From: Limosilactobacillus mucosae DSM 13345
Lineage (GTDB): Bacteria; Bacillota; Bacilli; Lactobacillales; Lactobacillaceae
Direction: 5' to 3'
DNA: 64,000 bases
Assembly: GCF_001436025.1 (NCBI RefSeq)
Contig: NZ_AZEQ01000002.1
Span: 62,001 to 126,000 of the forward strand
Within the stretch, counting starts at the first letter, position 1. Each line of letters starts with the position of its first letter. Made by a program: the position numbers and the translations under genes. Below are positions 35,156-43,097 of the stretch, one piece after another. The notes beneath the pieces are model-generated. The model was given only the letters and a program-made list of their open reading frames with translations. It was not told the origin of the DNA and did no database searches.

Positions 35156-37762
35156 TTAATGTTTGAGAATATCTTCAATTAGCTGCGGTTTCAGCCGCCG
35201 ACTGTGATCGGGGTTTGAACGCTGATTGACGACACTGACCAGGGCCAGCGTTGAACCGACCAGCGAGCTCTTTTTACGGTAGACGGTGTAGCGTGACAGC
35301 CAGATATCGGCATATTTTTCCTTATAGTTGCGCAGTCCTTGGAAGCCATAGAGCCGATAGCCGTACTCGTAAATAAAGTGCGCGGCCTTTTCTTCGATGA
35401 AACTAAACTGTGATTCGCCCACGTTGCTCAATGGGGCCATTCCCAGATCAAAATATTCGTAGCCGGTTTTTTGACCATACAGGAATAGATTGACGAAAAT
35501 CATATCCATGATGCCTGATGGTGCCAGATCGCGATCGTGACGCATCAAATCGATCGTCAGAATCTGTTTGCCTCCAGTAGGCATCAGCGTTGCAAAGGCC
35601 ACGATCTGCTGGTCTTGATTTTTAACGATGGCAATTGGGGCCTGCTGCAGGTAATATTCATCAAAAAAGCCCAATGAAAAGCCCTTTTCAACCTGCTTAC
35701 CCAGCCAGCTGTCGGAAACGTGCTTCAGTTCTTTTAACAGATCTTGGTTAAATGGCGGTTCAACTACATCGAACGTGTAGCCTTCACGCTCAAACTTGTG
35801 CATCAAGGCGCGCTGTGAACGCTGACGCTTACCGGCAAGCGTGAAGTTAGCCATTTTGACCAGACCGTCCTCACCAGTTTTAAGAAAGTCAAAGCCAAAT
35901 TCATGCAGCAGCATGGTTGTCGACTGTCCGACCTCATAAAATACCAGCTGATAGCCATAGCGGTCAGCTTCAACGATGAACTGTCTCAGGGCATCGTGCA
36001 GTACGCTTTGGTCGCCGACTGGTTCGCCCATGATGATCAGCTTGTCATATTTGCGTCGATACATGAAAAAGAGCCGGTCTTCTTTTTCAACTTGATAATA
36101 GTAGAGATTCTTATCGCGCAAAAAAGCCAGGTGACTGGTCTCATTGCCGCCAAAACGCTCAATCAGCTGTCGACAGCGTTGGGCATCGAATGAATGATAG
36201 CCGTTAAATGGATCGTAGCCGCTGGTGAAGTAGCGCAGAATGGCCAGCATGACCAAAATTCCTAAGATCAAGCCGATGAAACCGGAGAACCAGAGACTTT
36301 CACCAGGGAAGAACATGAACTGAGGAATCTTATGATGGTGATAGTAGTTTGGTTCATTTACAATCCCAATAATAATATAAAGTATAAAAATACCGACAAA
36401 GACGATCCCATCACTAAATGCCTTTCCTAGCGAATAAGCCATTTTTTCTCGATAAAGGGCATGCCGCATGGTCAAAACGAGCAGCAGCAGGATCAGCAGG
36501 TAGATGGTCAGTCCCCAGGTTCCCAGGTTCCATAGCGTGTTGACCATACCGATCAGCAGCAGAATCAAAGACGGCCAATATGCTTTTTTGAGCTTGGCCT
36601 GCACGCCGCGCGCACATGCCAGCATCGCAATGGCAAATAAAACGGTGCTTAACTGATGCAAAAAGAAGAAAGTAAAAGGATAGAAACGCTGCAGAAAGCG
36701 GCTGTTTTCGGTCAGATCGGGCAAGGAGGCATCGATCAGCATGAGAATACCGGAAAAGTACATAAAGACCGTGATCAAGACATGCGCGCTTTGATGCCAG
36801 ATTAAGTTGGGCAGCCCCTTGAAAAAGCGATTAATCTTCTGGCAGAAATGGTATACAAACAATAACGCCCCAAAAGCCAACGGGACCAAATAGTAAAAGA
36901 CGCGGAAGAAAACCAGCCAGACCAGAGCCGTTGAGCGATCAACGCCCAGCATACTCAACTCCATCAGCATGATGATGTCAAAGGAGCCGATTGCCCCAGG
37001 CAGCATGGAGATGACGCCTAAGAGCTGGGCGACGACATACATCGGCAGGACCAATAACAAATTGATCCTAACGTCCAACAGCCAGCCAATCATCAAGAAA
37101 AAGAGCGCCACCAACAGCCACTCGCCAGTTGAGCTGGCTACGATGAACAATTCAAGCTTGGGCGTTAGATCCTTAAAAAAGCTGGAATTTTTTAGACGCG
37201 TGAAAATGAAGACGATGGGGAAATAAAGGCCACCGCCGACCAGCCAGACAATGTAGCGATCGAAATGATGACCGTTTGGCACTAAAAGCAGTACTGCCAG
37301 CGCCAGCCAGCAAAGAATCGAAAGCCCGGACAGTAAAAAGATGGCAATTTTTGAGATGGCAAACAGGACCTGTTTTTTACTGGAATGCTTGCCATAAAAA
37401 TAGGCTCTTAAGGTTGCGCCCAATAGTCCGCCAAAACCGGCGACGTTGGTCAGGGTATTGGTGATCCAGCCACTTCTGATAATGTAGTGCTTAGAAAAAC
37501 GGCCAGACAAAAAATGAGTAATGGCAAAGTCATAGCCAAGCATAGGCACGATGGAGATGCAGCCGCCGATCAGCATCATCAAAACGTGAATGGGCGACTG
37601 ACTGGCAAGGCCAATGCCGACACGGTGCCAGTCAACATCTTTTAAAAAGCTGCCCAGCGCCGTGATTACAAAAATAATCACTGAAGCAATGAACAGCAGC
37701 TTCAGCAGTTTGGCATAATGCTGCCACCAATTTTTAATGCGTGTAGCTAGGGATGAGTTCAT
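35156..37762 (-). CDS. mprF: Phosphatidylglycerol lysyltransferase/flippase MprF
   Basis: An 868-aa bifunctional membrane protein. The N-terminal half has a 14-segment flippase-like region (about residues 15-520), including the GGCISIVPMLGYD and LGVISMLPGAIGSFD segments. The C-terminal cytosolic domain (about 540-850; DUF2156/GNAT fold) has FEREGYTFDVVEPPF, GKQILTIDLMRHD and DLGMAPLSNVGES. It transfers lysine (or alanine) from aminoacyl-tRNA to phosphatidylglycerol and moves the product to the outer leaflet, lowering surface charge and cationic peptide binding. It is monocistronic. A 13-bp palindrome lies just upstream. Confidence 0.93.
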   Translation of the reverse strand: MNSSLATRIKNWWQHYAKLLKLLFIASVIIFVITALGSFLKDVDWHRVGIGLASQSPIHVLMMLIGGCISIVPMLGYDFAITHFLSGRFSKHYIIRSGWITNTLTNVAGFGGLLGATLRAYFYGKHSSKKQVLFAISKIAIFLLSGLSILCWLALAVLLLVPNGHHFDRYIVWLVGGGLYFPIVFIFTRLKNSSFFKDLTPKLELFIVASSTGEWLLVALFFLMIGWLLDVRINLLLVLPMYVVAQLLGVISMLPGAIGSFDIIMLMELSMLGVDRSTALVWLVFFRVFYYLVPLAFGALLFVYHFCQKINRFFKGLPNLIWHQSAHVLITVFMYFSGILMLIDASLPDLTENSRFLQRFYPFTFFFLHQLSTVLFAIAMLACARGVQAKLKKAYWPSLILLLIGMVNTLWNLGTWGLTIYLLILLLLVLTMRHALYREKMAYSLGKAFSDGIVFVGIFILYIIIGIVNEPNYYHHHKIPQFMFFPGESLWFSGFIGLILGILVMLAILRYFTSGYDPFNGYHSFDAQRCRQLIERFGGNETSHLAFLRDKNLYYYQVEKEDRLFFMYRRKYDKLIIMGEPVGDQSVLHDALRQFIVEADRYGYQLVFYEVGQSTTMLLHEFGFDFLKTGEDGLVKMANFTLAGKRQRSQRALMHKFEREGYTFDVVEPPFNQDLLKELKHVSDSWLGKQVEKGFSLGFFDEYYLQQAPIAIVKNQDQQIVAFATLMPTGGKQILTIDLMRHDRDLAPSGIMDMIFVNLFLYGQKTGYEYFDLGMAPLSNVGESQFSFIEEKAAHFIYEYGYRLYGFQGLRNYKEKYADIWLSRYTVYRKKSSLVGSTLALVSVVNQRSNPDHSRRLKPQLIEDILKH

Positions 37763-37788
37763 GTTTCAGAATCCTCACTTTTTTATTA

Positions 37789-37801
37789 TGTCAGCCTGAC
37801 A
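37789..37801. promoter_or_regulatory. Palindrome upstream of mprF
   Basis: TGTCAGCCTGACA is a perfect dyad (6-bp arms, one central base) 27 bp upstream of the mprF ATG. It may be an operator, but chance is possible. Confidence 0.35.
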
Positions 37802-37907
37802 AACAAAATGGTCTGCCAATTTGCAATTCAATATCAATAATAGTAGATTGCATCTGACGTGGCAAAAAATTTTTCAATTTAAAACGGCTTAATTTTGGTC
37901 GCTGCTA

Positions 37908-37936
37908 TTGACGCTGAGCAAATCTTTTCGTATACT
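37908..37936 (+). promoter_or_regulatory. tRNA-Asp promoter
   Basis: TTGACG and TATACT separated by 17 bp, 18 nt before the mature tRNA. Confidence 0.8.
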
Positions 37937-37954
37937 ATCAATTGTTGTGAAATT

Positions 37955-38030
37955 GGTCCGTTGGTCTAGTTTTGGTTAGGACGCATCCCTGTCACGGATG
38001 AGATCACGAGTTCGAGCCTCGTACGGACCG
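37955..38030 (+). tRNA. tRNA-Asp(GTC)
   Basis: A 76-nt cloverleaf. The acceptor arms are GGTCCGT and ACGGACC with discriminator G; the anticodon stem CATCC/GGATG encloses CTGTCAC with anticodon GTC at 37991-37993; the T arm has GTTCGAG. CCA is not encoded. Confidence 0.95.
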
Positions 38031-38042
38031 CTATAGTTTTTG

Positions 38043-38072
38043 AAAGTTGGGATTTCGGTCTCAACTTTTTTT
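38043..38072 (+). terminator. tRNA-Asp terminator
   Basis: AAAGTTGGGA / TCTCAACTTT hairpin followed by T residues, just before the pseudouridine synthase gene. Confidence 0.75.
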
Positions 38073-38094
38073 GTATGCTCGTTTGGAGGGAAAA

Positions 38095-38970
38095 ATGGAA
38101 AATACTTGGATCTATCGTGGTCAAGAACCGATCAAGATTAAAAAATATCTACAGACTTTAGGTATGGGACATCGGATGTTTAACGATATTAAAAATGGTG
38201 CTGGTGAATTTCAGGTTGATCATCGAACGGTGCGACCAACGACTAAGATTTTACCTAATCAGCCACTGACGATCAAAGTCGTGCCAGAGTTTCCCAATCC
38301 AGACGTTCAGCCAAGCCACGGTACCCTGGAAATCGTGTATGAAGATGCCAACTGGCTGGTTGTCAATAAGCCGGCCGGTCTGGCATCGATTCCAGGACCG
38401 ACGACTGGCGACGACACGCTGCTTAACCGCGTGACCGGATACTTGATGGATCAAGACTCGCCAGATCAGCGGCCGCATCTGATTACGCGCCTGGATCGCT
38501 TTACCAGTGGTCTGCTGCTGATAGCCAAGCATCAAGTAGCCGTCAGCATGATCAGTCAACAGGTTCAGCAGCATCGAATGGTTAAGGAATACCAAGCGAT
38601 TGTAGAAGGCGTCTTGGAAAACGATCATGGCGTGATTGAAGAACCAATCGCGCGCGTAGCAGGACAGGCGCGACGCGAGGTCAGTGCCGATGGTCAGTTT
38701 GCCAGCACCGAATATTGGGTTGAAGAGCGCGGTGATGACTGGACATTGGTCAGAGTACGGCTGCATACGGGACGGACGCATCAGATTCGGGTACATTTCA
38801 GCTACCTTGGTCATCCGCTGCTGGGAGATCATCTGTATGGCGGTCAGACCGCACAGTTTGATCACCAGTTGCTCTGCGCCTCGCATATCGCGTTTGACGA
38901 TCCATTTACGCTGCAGCATCGCGACTTTACGATTGAATTGCCGGCAATGTTTGCTCAGGCCATGGTTTGA
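38095..38970 (+). CDS. RluA-family RNA pseudouridine synthase
   Basis: A 291-aa RluA/RluD-family pseudouridine synthase. The catalytic Asp is in LITRLDRFTSGLLL near residue 140. Other signatures are VVNKPAGLASIPGP and LHTGRTHQIRVHFSYLGHPLLGD. It converts uridine to pseudouridine in rRNA or tRNA; the target site cannot be assigned. The ATG at 38095 has GGAGGG upstream; the frame opening at 38047 overlaps the tRNA terminator. An S4-like N-terminal region is not evident, but a short basic helix (IKIKKYLQTLGMG) is present. Confidence 0.9.
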   Translation: MENTWIYRGQEPIKIKKYLQTLGMGHRMFNDIKNGAGEFQVDHRTVRPTTKILPNQPLTIKVVPEFPNPDVQPSHGTLEIVYEDANWLVVNKPAGLASIPGPTTGDDTLLNRVTGYLMDQDSPDQRPHLITRLDRFTSGLLLIAKHQVAVSMISQQVQQHRMVKEYQAIVEGVLENDHGVIEEPIARVAGQARREVSADGQFASTEYWVEERGDDWTLVRVRLHTGRTHQIRVHFSYLGHPLLGDHLYGGQTAQFDHQLLCASHIAFDDPFTLQHRDFTIELPAMFAQAMV

Positions 38971-39040
38971 TAATTTTATTCATACAGAGCTGATTAAAAG
39001 TTCTATAATAAGGCTAATTAAGTTTTAGGAGGAATTTTTC

Positions 39041-39517
39041 ATGGCTAAAGTTGAAAGTTTCACACTGGATCATACAAAGGTAAAGGCGCCATACGTTCGC
39101 TTGATTACGGTTGAAGAAGGACCTAAAGGCGACAAGATCAGCAATTACGATCTGCGTTTGGTTCAGCCAAATGAAAATGCCATTCCAACGGCTGGTCTGC
39201 ACACGATTGAACACCTGTTAGCCGGCTTGCTGCGGGACCGCTTGACGGGCGTGATCGACTGTTCGCCATTTGGCTGCCGGACTGGCTTTCATTTGATTAC
39301 CTGGGGCGAGCACAGCACGACTGAAGTTGCTAAAGCCTTGAAGTCCTCATTGGAAGAAATCGCCTACCAGACCAAGTGGGAAGACGTCCAAGGAACTACG
39401 GAAAAAAGCTGTGGGAACTATCGCGATCACTCACTGTTTTCGGCCAAGGAATGGTGCAAGAAGATTCTGGCACAAGGCATCAGCGACCAGCCGTTTGAGC
39501 GCCATATCGTTGATTAG
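39041..39517 (+). CDS. luxS: S-ribosylhomocysteine lyase LuxS
   Basis: A 158-aa LuxS that cleaves S-ribosylhomocysteine to homocysteine and DPD, the AI-2 precursor, in the activated methyl cycle. Metal ligands are His54 and His58 (HTIEH) and Cys124 (KSCGNYRDH), with Glu57. The length is standard. AGGAGG precedes the ATG by 8 nt. A TATAAT at 39004 is the likely -10 box. No pfs or metK is adjacent. Confidence 0.97.
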   Translation: MAKVESFTLDHTKVKAPYVRLITVEEGPKGDKISNYDLRLVQPNENAIPTAGLHTIEHLLAGLLRDRLTGVIDCSPFGCRTGFHLITWGEHSTTEVAKALKSSLEEIAYQTKWEDVQGTTEKSCGNYRDHSLFSAKEWCKKILAQGISDQPFERHIVD

Positions 39518-39536
39518 TCGGCAGTTTTGAATACAG

Positions 39537-39584
39537 AAAAAACGACACCATTACATCGAATATGATGTGACGCTGTCGTTTTTT
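39537..39584 (+). terminator. luxS terminator
   Basis: AAAAAACGACA / TGTCGTTTTTT outer stem with an inner TTACATC/GATGTGA stem; usable from both strands. Confidence 0.85.
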
Positions 39585-39602
39585 ATTGATTAGGCGATGA
39601 CT

Positions 39603-40325
39603 TTATTTGGCAGCCATCATTTTTTTGATCATCTGTGCTTGATATTCCTGTTGTGCCTGTTCGGTGAGCTTTTGCAGCTGAGCTTCCGTCAGATCTGGAT
39701 TTTGCTGTTTGGCTGCCTGAACTTTAGCCGTAACGTAGGCGGCCGCTTGTGCTTTTAACTGAGCCTGAGTTGCGGGGGATTTCAGTGCCTGGGCCTGCTT
39801 TTTTAGCGCCTGGGCCTGTTTGACTGAAATCTTAACAAACGTTTTTGGATATCTAAACGTATTGGTTCGCGAAACTAGCTTCCCATCCATTTTGGAACCG
39901 GCAAACAGTACTTTATAAAAGTCGTTTTTAAAGCGCCAGCGGGTCTCTTTGACGGTTAAGGTCGCCTGATCTGAATCGGTCCAAACTAGGCGGTTGGTCG
40001 TAAACTCATTGGCCTGCGTATGCTGTGGCGTTTTTTGCCGTGGCTTGGTCTGGTAGATGTATACGTTGTCTTTACCGGAAGTGCCAACTGGCTGATAGAG
40101 AATCAGCTGCATCTGCGAACTGGCAGAGTAGATTTTTTGGGTCTTGGTCGTGGTGATTCGTTTCATACCCCAATGGTCGTGAAAGTTGGCCGTGATAATT
40201 ACGGTTGAGCCGACAAAAATCAGGCCGGTAATTAGTCCCAGGATCCAGCGAGTACGCATGTTTGGAGCAAACATGATTGAGACAAAGAAGGCAATAGCGC
40301 CAATAAACATGATAACGGTAATCAT
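39603..40325 (-). CDS. DUF4811 membrane protein
   Basis: A 240-aa protein with two N-terminal membrane segments (residues 2-20 and 27-46), an extracytoplasmic-looking middle domain, and a long Lys/Gln/Ala-rich C-terminal coiled-coil-like tail (QAQALKKQAQAL repeated). It matches the DUF4811 proteins found next to DHA2-type multidrug exporters in lactobacilli. Its ATG shares one base with the stop codon of the upstream MFS gene (TAATG), so the two are translationally coupled. Its role in export is unknown. Confidence 0.8.
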   Translation of the reverse strand: MITVIMFIGAIAFFVSIMFAPNMRTRWILGLITGLIFVGSTVIITANFHDHWGMKRITTTKTQKIYSASSQMQLILYQPVGTSGKDNVYIYQTKPRQKTPQHTQANEFTTNRLVWTDSDQATLTVKETRWRFKNDFYKVLFAGSKMDGKLVSRTNTFRYPKTFVKISVKQAQALKKQAQALKSPATQAQLKAQAAAYVTAKVQAAKQQNPDLTEAQLQKLTEQAQQEYQAQMIKKMMAAK

Positions 40326-41815
40326 TATGCATTGCCTCCTTTCTTGGCATTTGAGTCGTACTTGGCGTGGATCTTGTTACCATTCCCCAGTCGTGAAGTT
40401 GCCAAAAGACCAATTACGGCAAAAGCGATGGCAATCCAAAAGGCAGCATGGTAGCCGTTGAGCGTAACATCGATCATCTGCGACTTGTACTGCAGTGGTG
40501 AGGATTTAAGTAGCGAATGTGCCGGTTTCTGCGAATTCGTCACGTTGGTCAAGACTGAGATCAGAATCGCTGAACCCATTGAAGATGCCACCTGACGAAT
40601 CGTGTTGTTGACGGCAGTCCCATGTGAGATCATGCTGAATGGCAAAGCGTTCATACCGGAAGTAGTGACCGGCATCATGACCATTGAGATCCCAAACATG
40701 CGCACGGCATACAGGAAAACAACGTCGAGGATTGGCGTTTCGCGGGTCAAGAATGCAAAGGGCAGCGTGCCGATCGTCAAGATAAACATCCCCGTCATTG
40801 CCAAGCGACGGGCACCATAGCGGTCGAAAAGATTTCCCGTAATTGGGCTCATTATCCCCATCATGATGGCCCCAAACAGCAGCGTCAATCCAGAATGGAA
40901 AGCCGACATGCCATGAACGATCTGCAGATAAAGCGGCAGGACCAATTCAACGCCGACCATGGCAATCATTACAACGGAGCTGAGCAGCGTGGCCAGGGCA
41001 AATTCCGGTGTTTTAAAGACCTTGAAGTTCAAGAACGGATGCTCCAAACGATTCTGGCGCCATACCAAAATGGCAATCAGAATGACGCCGATCAAAATGG
41101 TGCCCCAGACGATGGCATCAGTCCAGCCTTTGTCGCCGACTGATGAGAAACCATACAAGACACTGCCGAAACCAACCGTGGAAATAAGCAGCGAAAGCCA
41201 GTCCAACGTAGGATCGGTAGTCTTGATAACGTTTTGCATCAAGAAGAAGCTGGCAAAGATCACGATGGCAACGATTGGAATGATCATGCCAAAGAGTACC
41301 CGCCATGAGTAGTTGTCAACTACCCAGCCGGAAAGCGAAGGACCCAGAGCTGGTGCCAACGCGATTACCAGACCGTTGATTCCCATGGCAGCGCCACGTT
41401 TTTCAGGCGGGAAGATCGTCAGCATGATGTTTTGCATCAGCGGCATCGTGATTCCGACCCCAGTTGCCTGAATCAGACGGCCGCATAGCAGAGTACCGAA
41501 ATTAGGCGCTGCAAAAGCAGTAATGGTACCCAGCTCAAAGATCGTCATCGCTGAGATATAGAGCCATTTTGAATTGAATTTATTGCTGAGATATGCCGAA
41601 ACGGGAATCATAATCCCATTAACCATCATAAAACCGGTTGTCAGCCATTGAACGGTTGCCGTACTAATGTCAAAGGCCTTCATTAAAGTTGGAAAAGCCG
41701 TGGCCAGAATCGTCTGGTTTAAAACCGTACAAAAGCTCCCGATCAGCATTACCATTACCAACAGATTACGATGGTATGGCTTGCCATTGATGTCGACTGC
41801 TGTATTTGCAGACAC
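40325..41815 (-). CDS. DHA2-family MFS multidrug exporter
   Basis: A 496-aa major facilitator of the EmrB/QacA (14-helix) group. Motif A is near LSNKFNSKWLY, motif C-like LVIALAPALGPSLSGWV follows, and the start NQTILATAFPTLMKAFDISTATVQW is typical of the family. Probable role: proton-driven export of toxic compounds. The start is GTG at 41815, with AAAGGAGGG 6 nt upstream. A MerR regulator gene is divergent, with a palindromic operator in between. DUF4811 is co-transcribed downstream. Confidence 0.88.
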   Translation of the reverse strand: MSANTAVDINGKPYHRNLLVMVMLIGSFCTVLNQTILATAFPTLMKAFDISTATVQWLTTGFMMVNGIMIPVSAYLSNKFNSKWLYISAMTIFELGTITAFAAPNFGTLLCGRLIQATGVGITMPLMQNIMLTIFPPEKRGAAMGINGLVIALAPALGPSLSGWVVDNYSWRVLFGMIIPIVAIVIFASFFLMQNVIKTTDPTLDWLSLLISTVGFGSVLYGFSSVGDKGWTDAIVWGTILIGVILIAILVWRQNRLEHPFLNFKVFKTPEFALATLLSSVVMIAMVGVELVLPLYLQIVHGMSAFHSGLTLLFGAIMMGIMSPITGNLFDRYGARRLAMTGMFILTIGTLPFAFLTRETPILDVVFLYAVRMFGISMVMMPVTTSGMNALPFSMISHGTAVNNTIRQVASSMGSAILISVLTNVTNSQKPAHSLLKSSPLQYKSQMIDVTLNGYHAAFWIAIAFAVIGLLATSRLGNGNKIHAKYDSNAKKGGNA

Positions 41816-41860
41816 GTAAAGCCCTCCTTTGAAGTTACTGATTTTTTAAAAGCGATTATA

Positions 41861-41910
41861 AATATATGATAATTAAATATCTTTGTCAAATTTCTTGATA
41901 AAGATATTTA
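41861..41910 (-). promoter_or_regulatory. MFS promoter with 16-bp-arm palindrome
   Basis: On the minus strand TTGACA (41884-41889) and TATATT (41861-41866) are spaced by 17 bp. A palindrome with arms TAAATATCTTTGTCAA (41874-41889) and TTGATAAAGATATTTA (41895-41910), one mismatch and a 5-nt centre, covers the -35 and part of the spacer. This is the probable binding site of the divergent MerR regulator. Confidence 0.75.
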
Positions 41911-41990
41911 AAAATATTATATTGATTAGTGCTTTTAGGTTACAATGTAAAATGGTTATAATTGATAGAAAATAGGAAAGGAATCAGAAA

Positions 41991-42437
41991 ATGAGTCCCA
42001 TTACGGAAGAGTTCCGCAAGATGTTCGTTCATGAAAAACTGCGCATCAGTATGAGCGAGCTTTCGCAAGCAGCCAACGTTTCACCAAGCCAGATCAGATA
42101 TTGGGAGCGCAAAGGCTATATTGCTTCAGAGCAGGATCAGCAAAATAAAAGCCATAAGTATACGTTGATGACGCTGGTGCAGGTGACCGGCATCAAGTAT
42201 TTTTTAGATGAGGGCTTTACGCTGCCGGTTGCCGTCAAAAAGCAAAAAGAGCATCAGGTAATGGCCAAGTCGTTCAAGCATTTTATTGGCGACCGGCTGT
42301 TGGATTTTGAAAATGATGAAAAGACCGGCGCGACGCTGATTAATTTGGGGAAACTGGATGATGCGCCAGATAAGGAAGTCGTTGCAATCGTTCAAGGACC
42401 CGGACACGTTAAATTAACGCTGCGAAACCGTCAATAG
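41991..42437 (+). CDS. MerR-family regulator of the drug exporter
   Basis: A 148-aa MerR protein. The N-terminal winged helix is MSELSQAANVSPSQIRYWER near residues 20-39. The effector part is short and lacks the cysteines of metal sensors, fitting an organic ligand or a GlnR/TnrA-like binding mode. The start has AAAGGAATC upstream. It is divergent from the MFS-DUF4811 operon and likely controls it through the palindrome at 41874-41910. Confidence 0.87.
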   Translation: MSPITEEFRKMFVHEKLRISMSELSQAANVSPSQIRYWERKGYIASEQDQQNKSHKYTLMTLVQVTGIKYFLDEGFTLPVAVKKQKEHQVMAKSFKHFIGDRLLDFENDEKTGATLINLGKLDDAPDKEVVAIVQGPGHVKLTLRNRQ

Positions 42438-42510
42438 GTTGGCAACTGCAGAAGTCGTAAAAAGTGTTAAGCTAGTAATGTACAAATTATTTTTAAAGGG
42501 GACGACTTCC

Positions 42511-42858
42511 ATGAGCGAAGATACTTTTGGCTTTAATGAGCTGACCGATGCAGCACAGGACAATGCTTTAGAAACATTTGCCAAGTACTACGTCCGCCAG
42601 TACAAGCAGGACAATCTCGAAATTATTGACGCGCTGGCTGGTGACGATGAGGCAGTGGCGATGATCAATCAGATTCTGGAAGAAAACAACTATCTGACCG
42701 TTGCCAAACTGGCTGCAATGAGTATTTCGATGGTTAAGTCTTGCTACGTTAAGATCTTAAATGAGCTGTCGGCGCGCTTTGATGCCGATGGTGAACCAGT
42801 TAAGACCTGGGCAGAATGGATGCAGTCAGAGCATGCCAAGCTGCCCCAAGAAGATTAA
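42511..42858 (+). CDS. Hypothetical small acidic protein, 115 aa
   Basis: I do not recognise the family. The ATG at 42511 has AAAGGGGAC upstream; the frame start at 42439 has no ribosome site. The protein is acidic and mainly helical (DAAQDNALETFAKYYVRQYK, then LAAMSISMVKSCYVKILNEL), with no signal peptide. It lies 73 nt after the MerR gene and ends at a strong terminator. Confidence 0.7.
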   Translation: MSEDTFGFNELTDAAQDNALETFAKYYVRQYKQDNLEIIDALAGDDEAVAMINQILEENNYLTVAKLAAMSISMVKSCYVKILNELSARFDADGEPVKTWAEWMQSEHAKLPQED

Positions 42859-42868
42859 ATCAATCATG

Positions 42869-42898
42869 GCACGGTACTCAGCCGTGCTTTTTATTTTT
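42869..42898 (+). terminator. Terminator
   Basis: GCACGG / CCGTGC stem, 7-nt loop, TTTTTATTTTT tail. Confidence 0.85.
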
Positions 42899-43097
42899 CC
42901 AAAAACGACTTACTACTAATGCCTTCTAGGATGTGTTAGAATAAACTAAGTTTTATTTGAACGGATAAATAATACGAGTTGCTCATTTTCAAATTCAGAC
43001 GTGACGTCAGCTGTTTGACGGCGCTATTTTTACTTGCATTGATTTCTGGATTGCGAAAATTGACGAAATTTAATAACACAAAGGAAAGAAAGGTATT

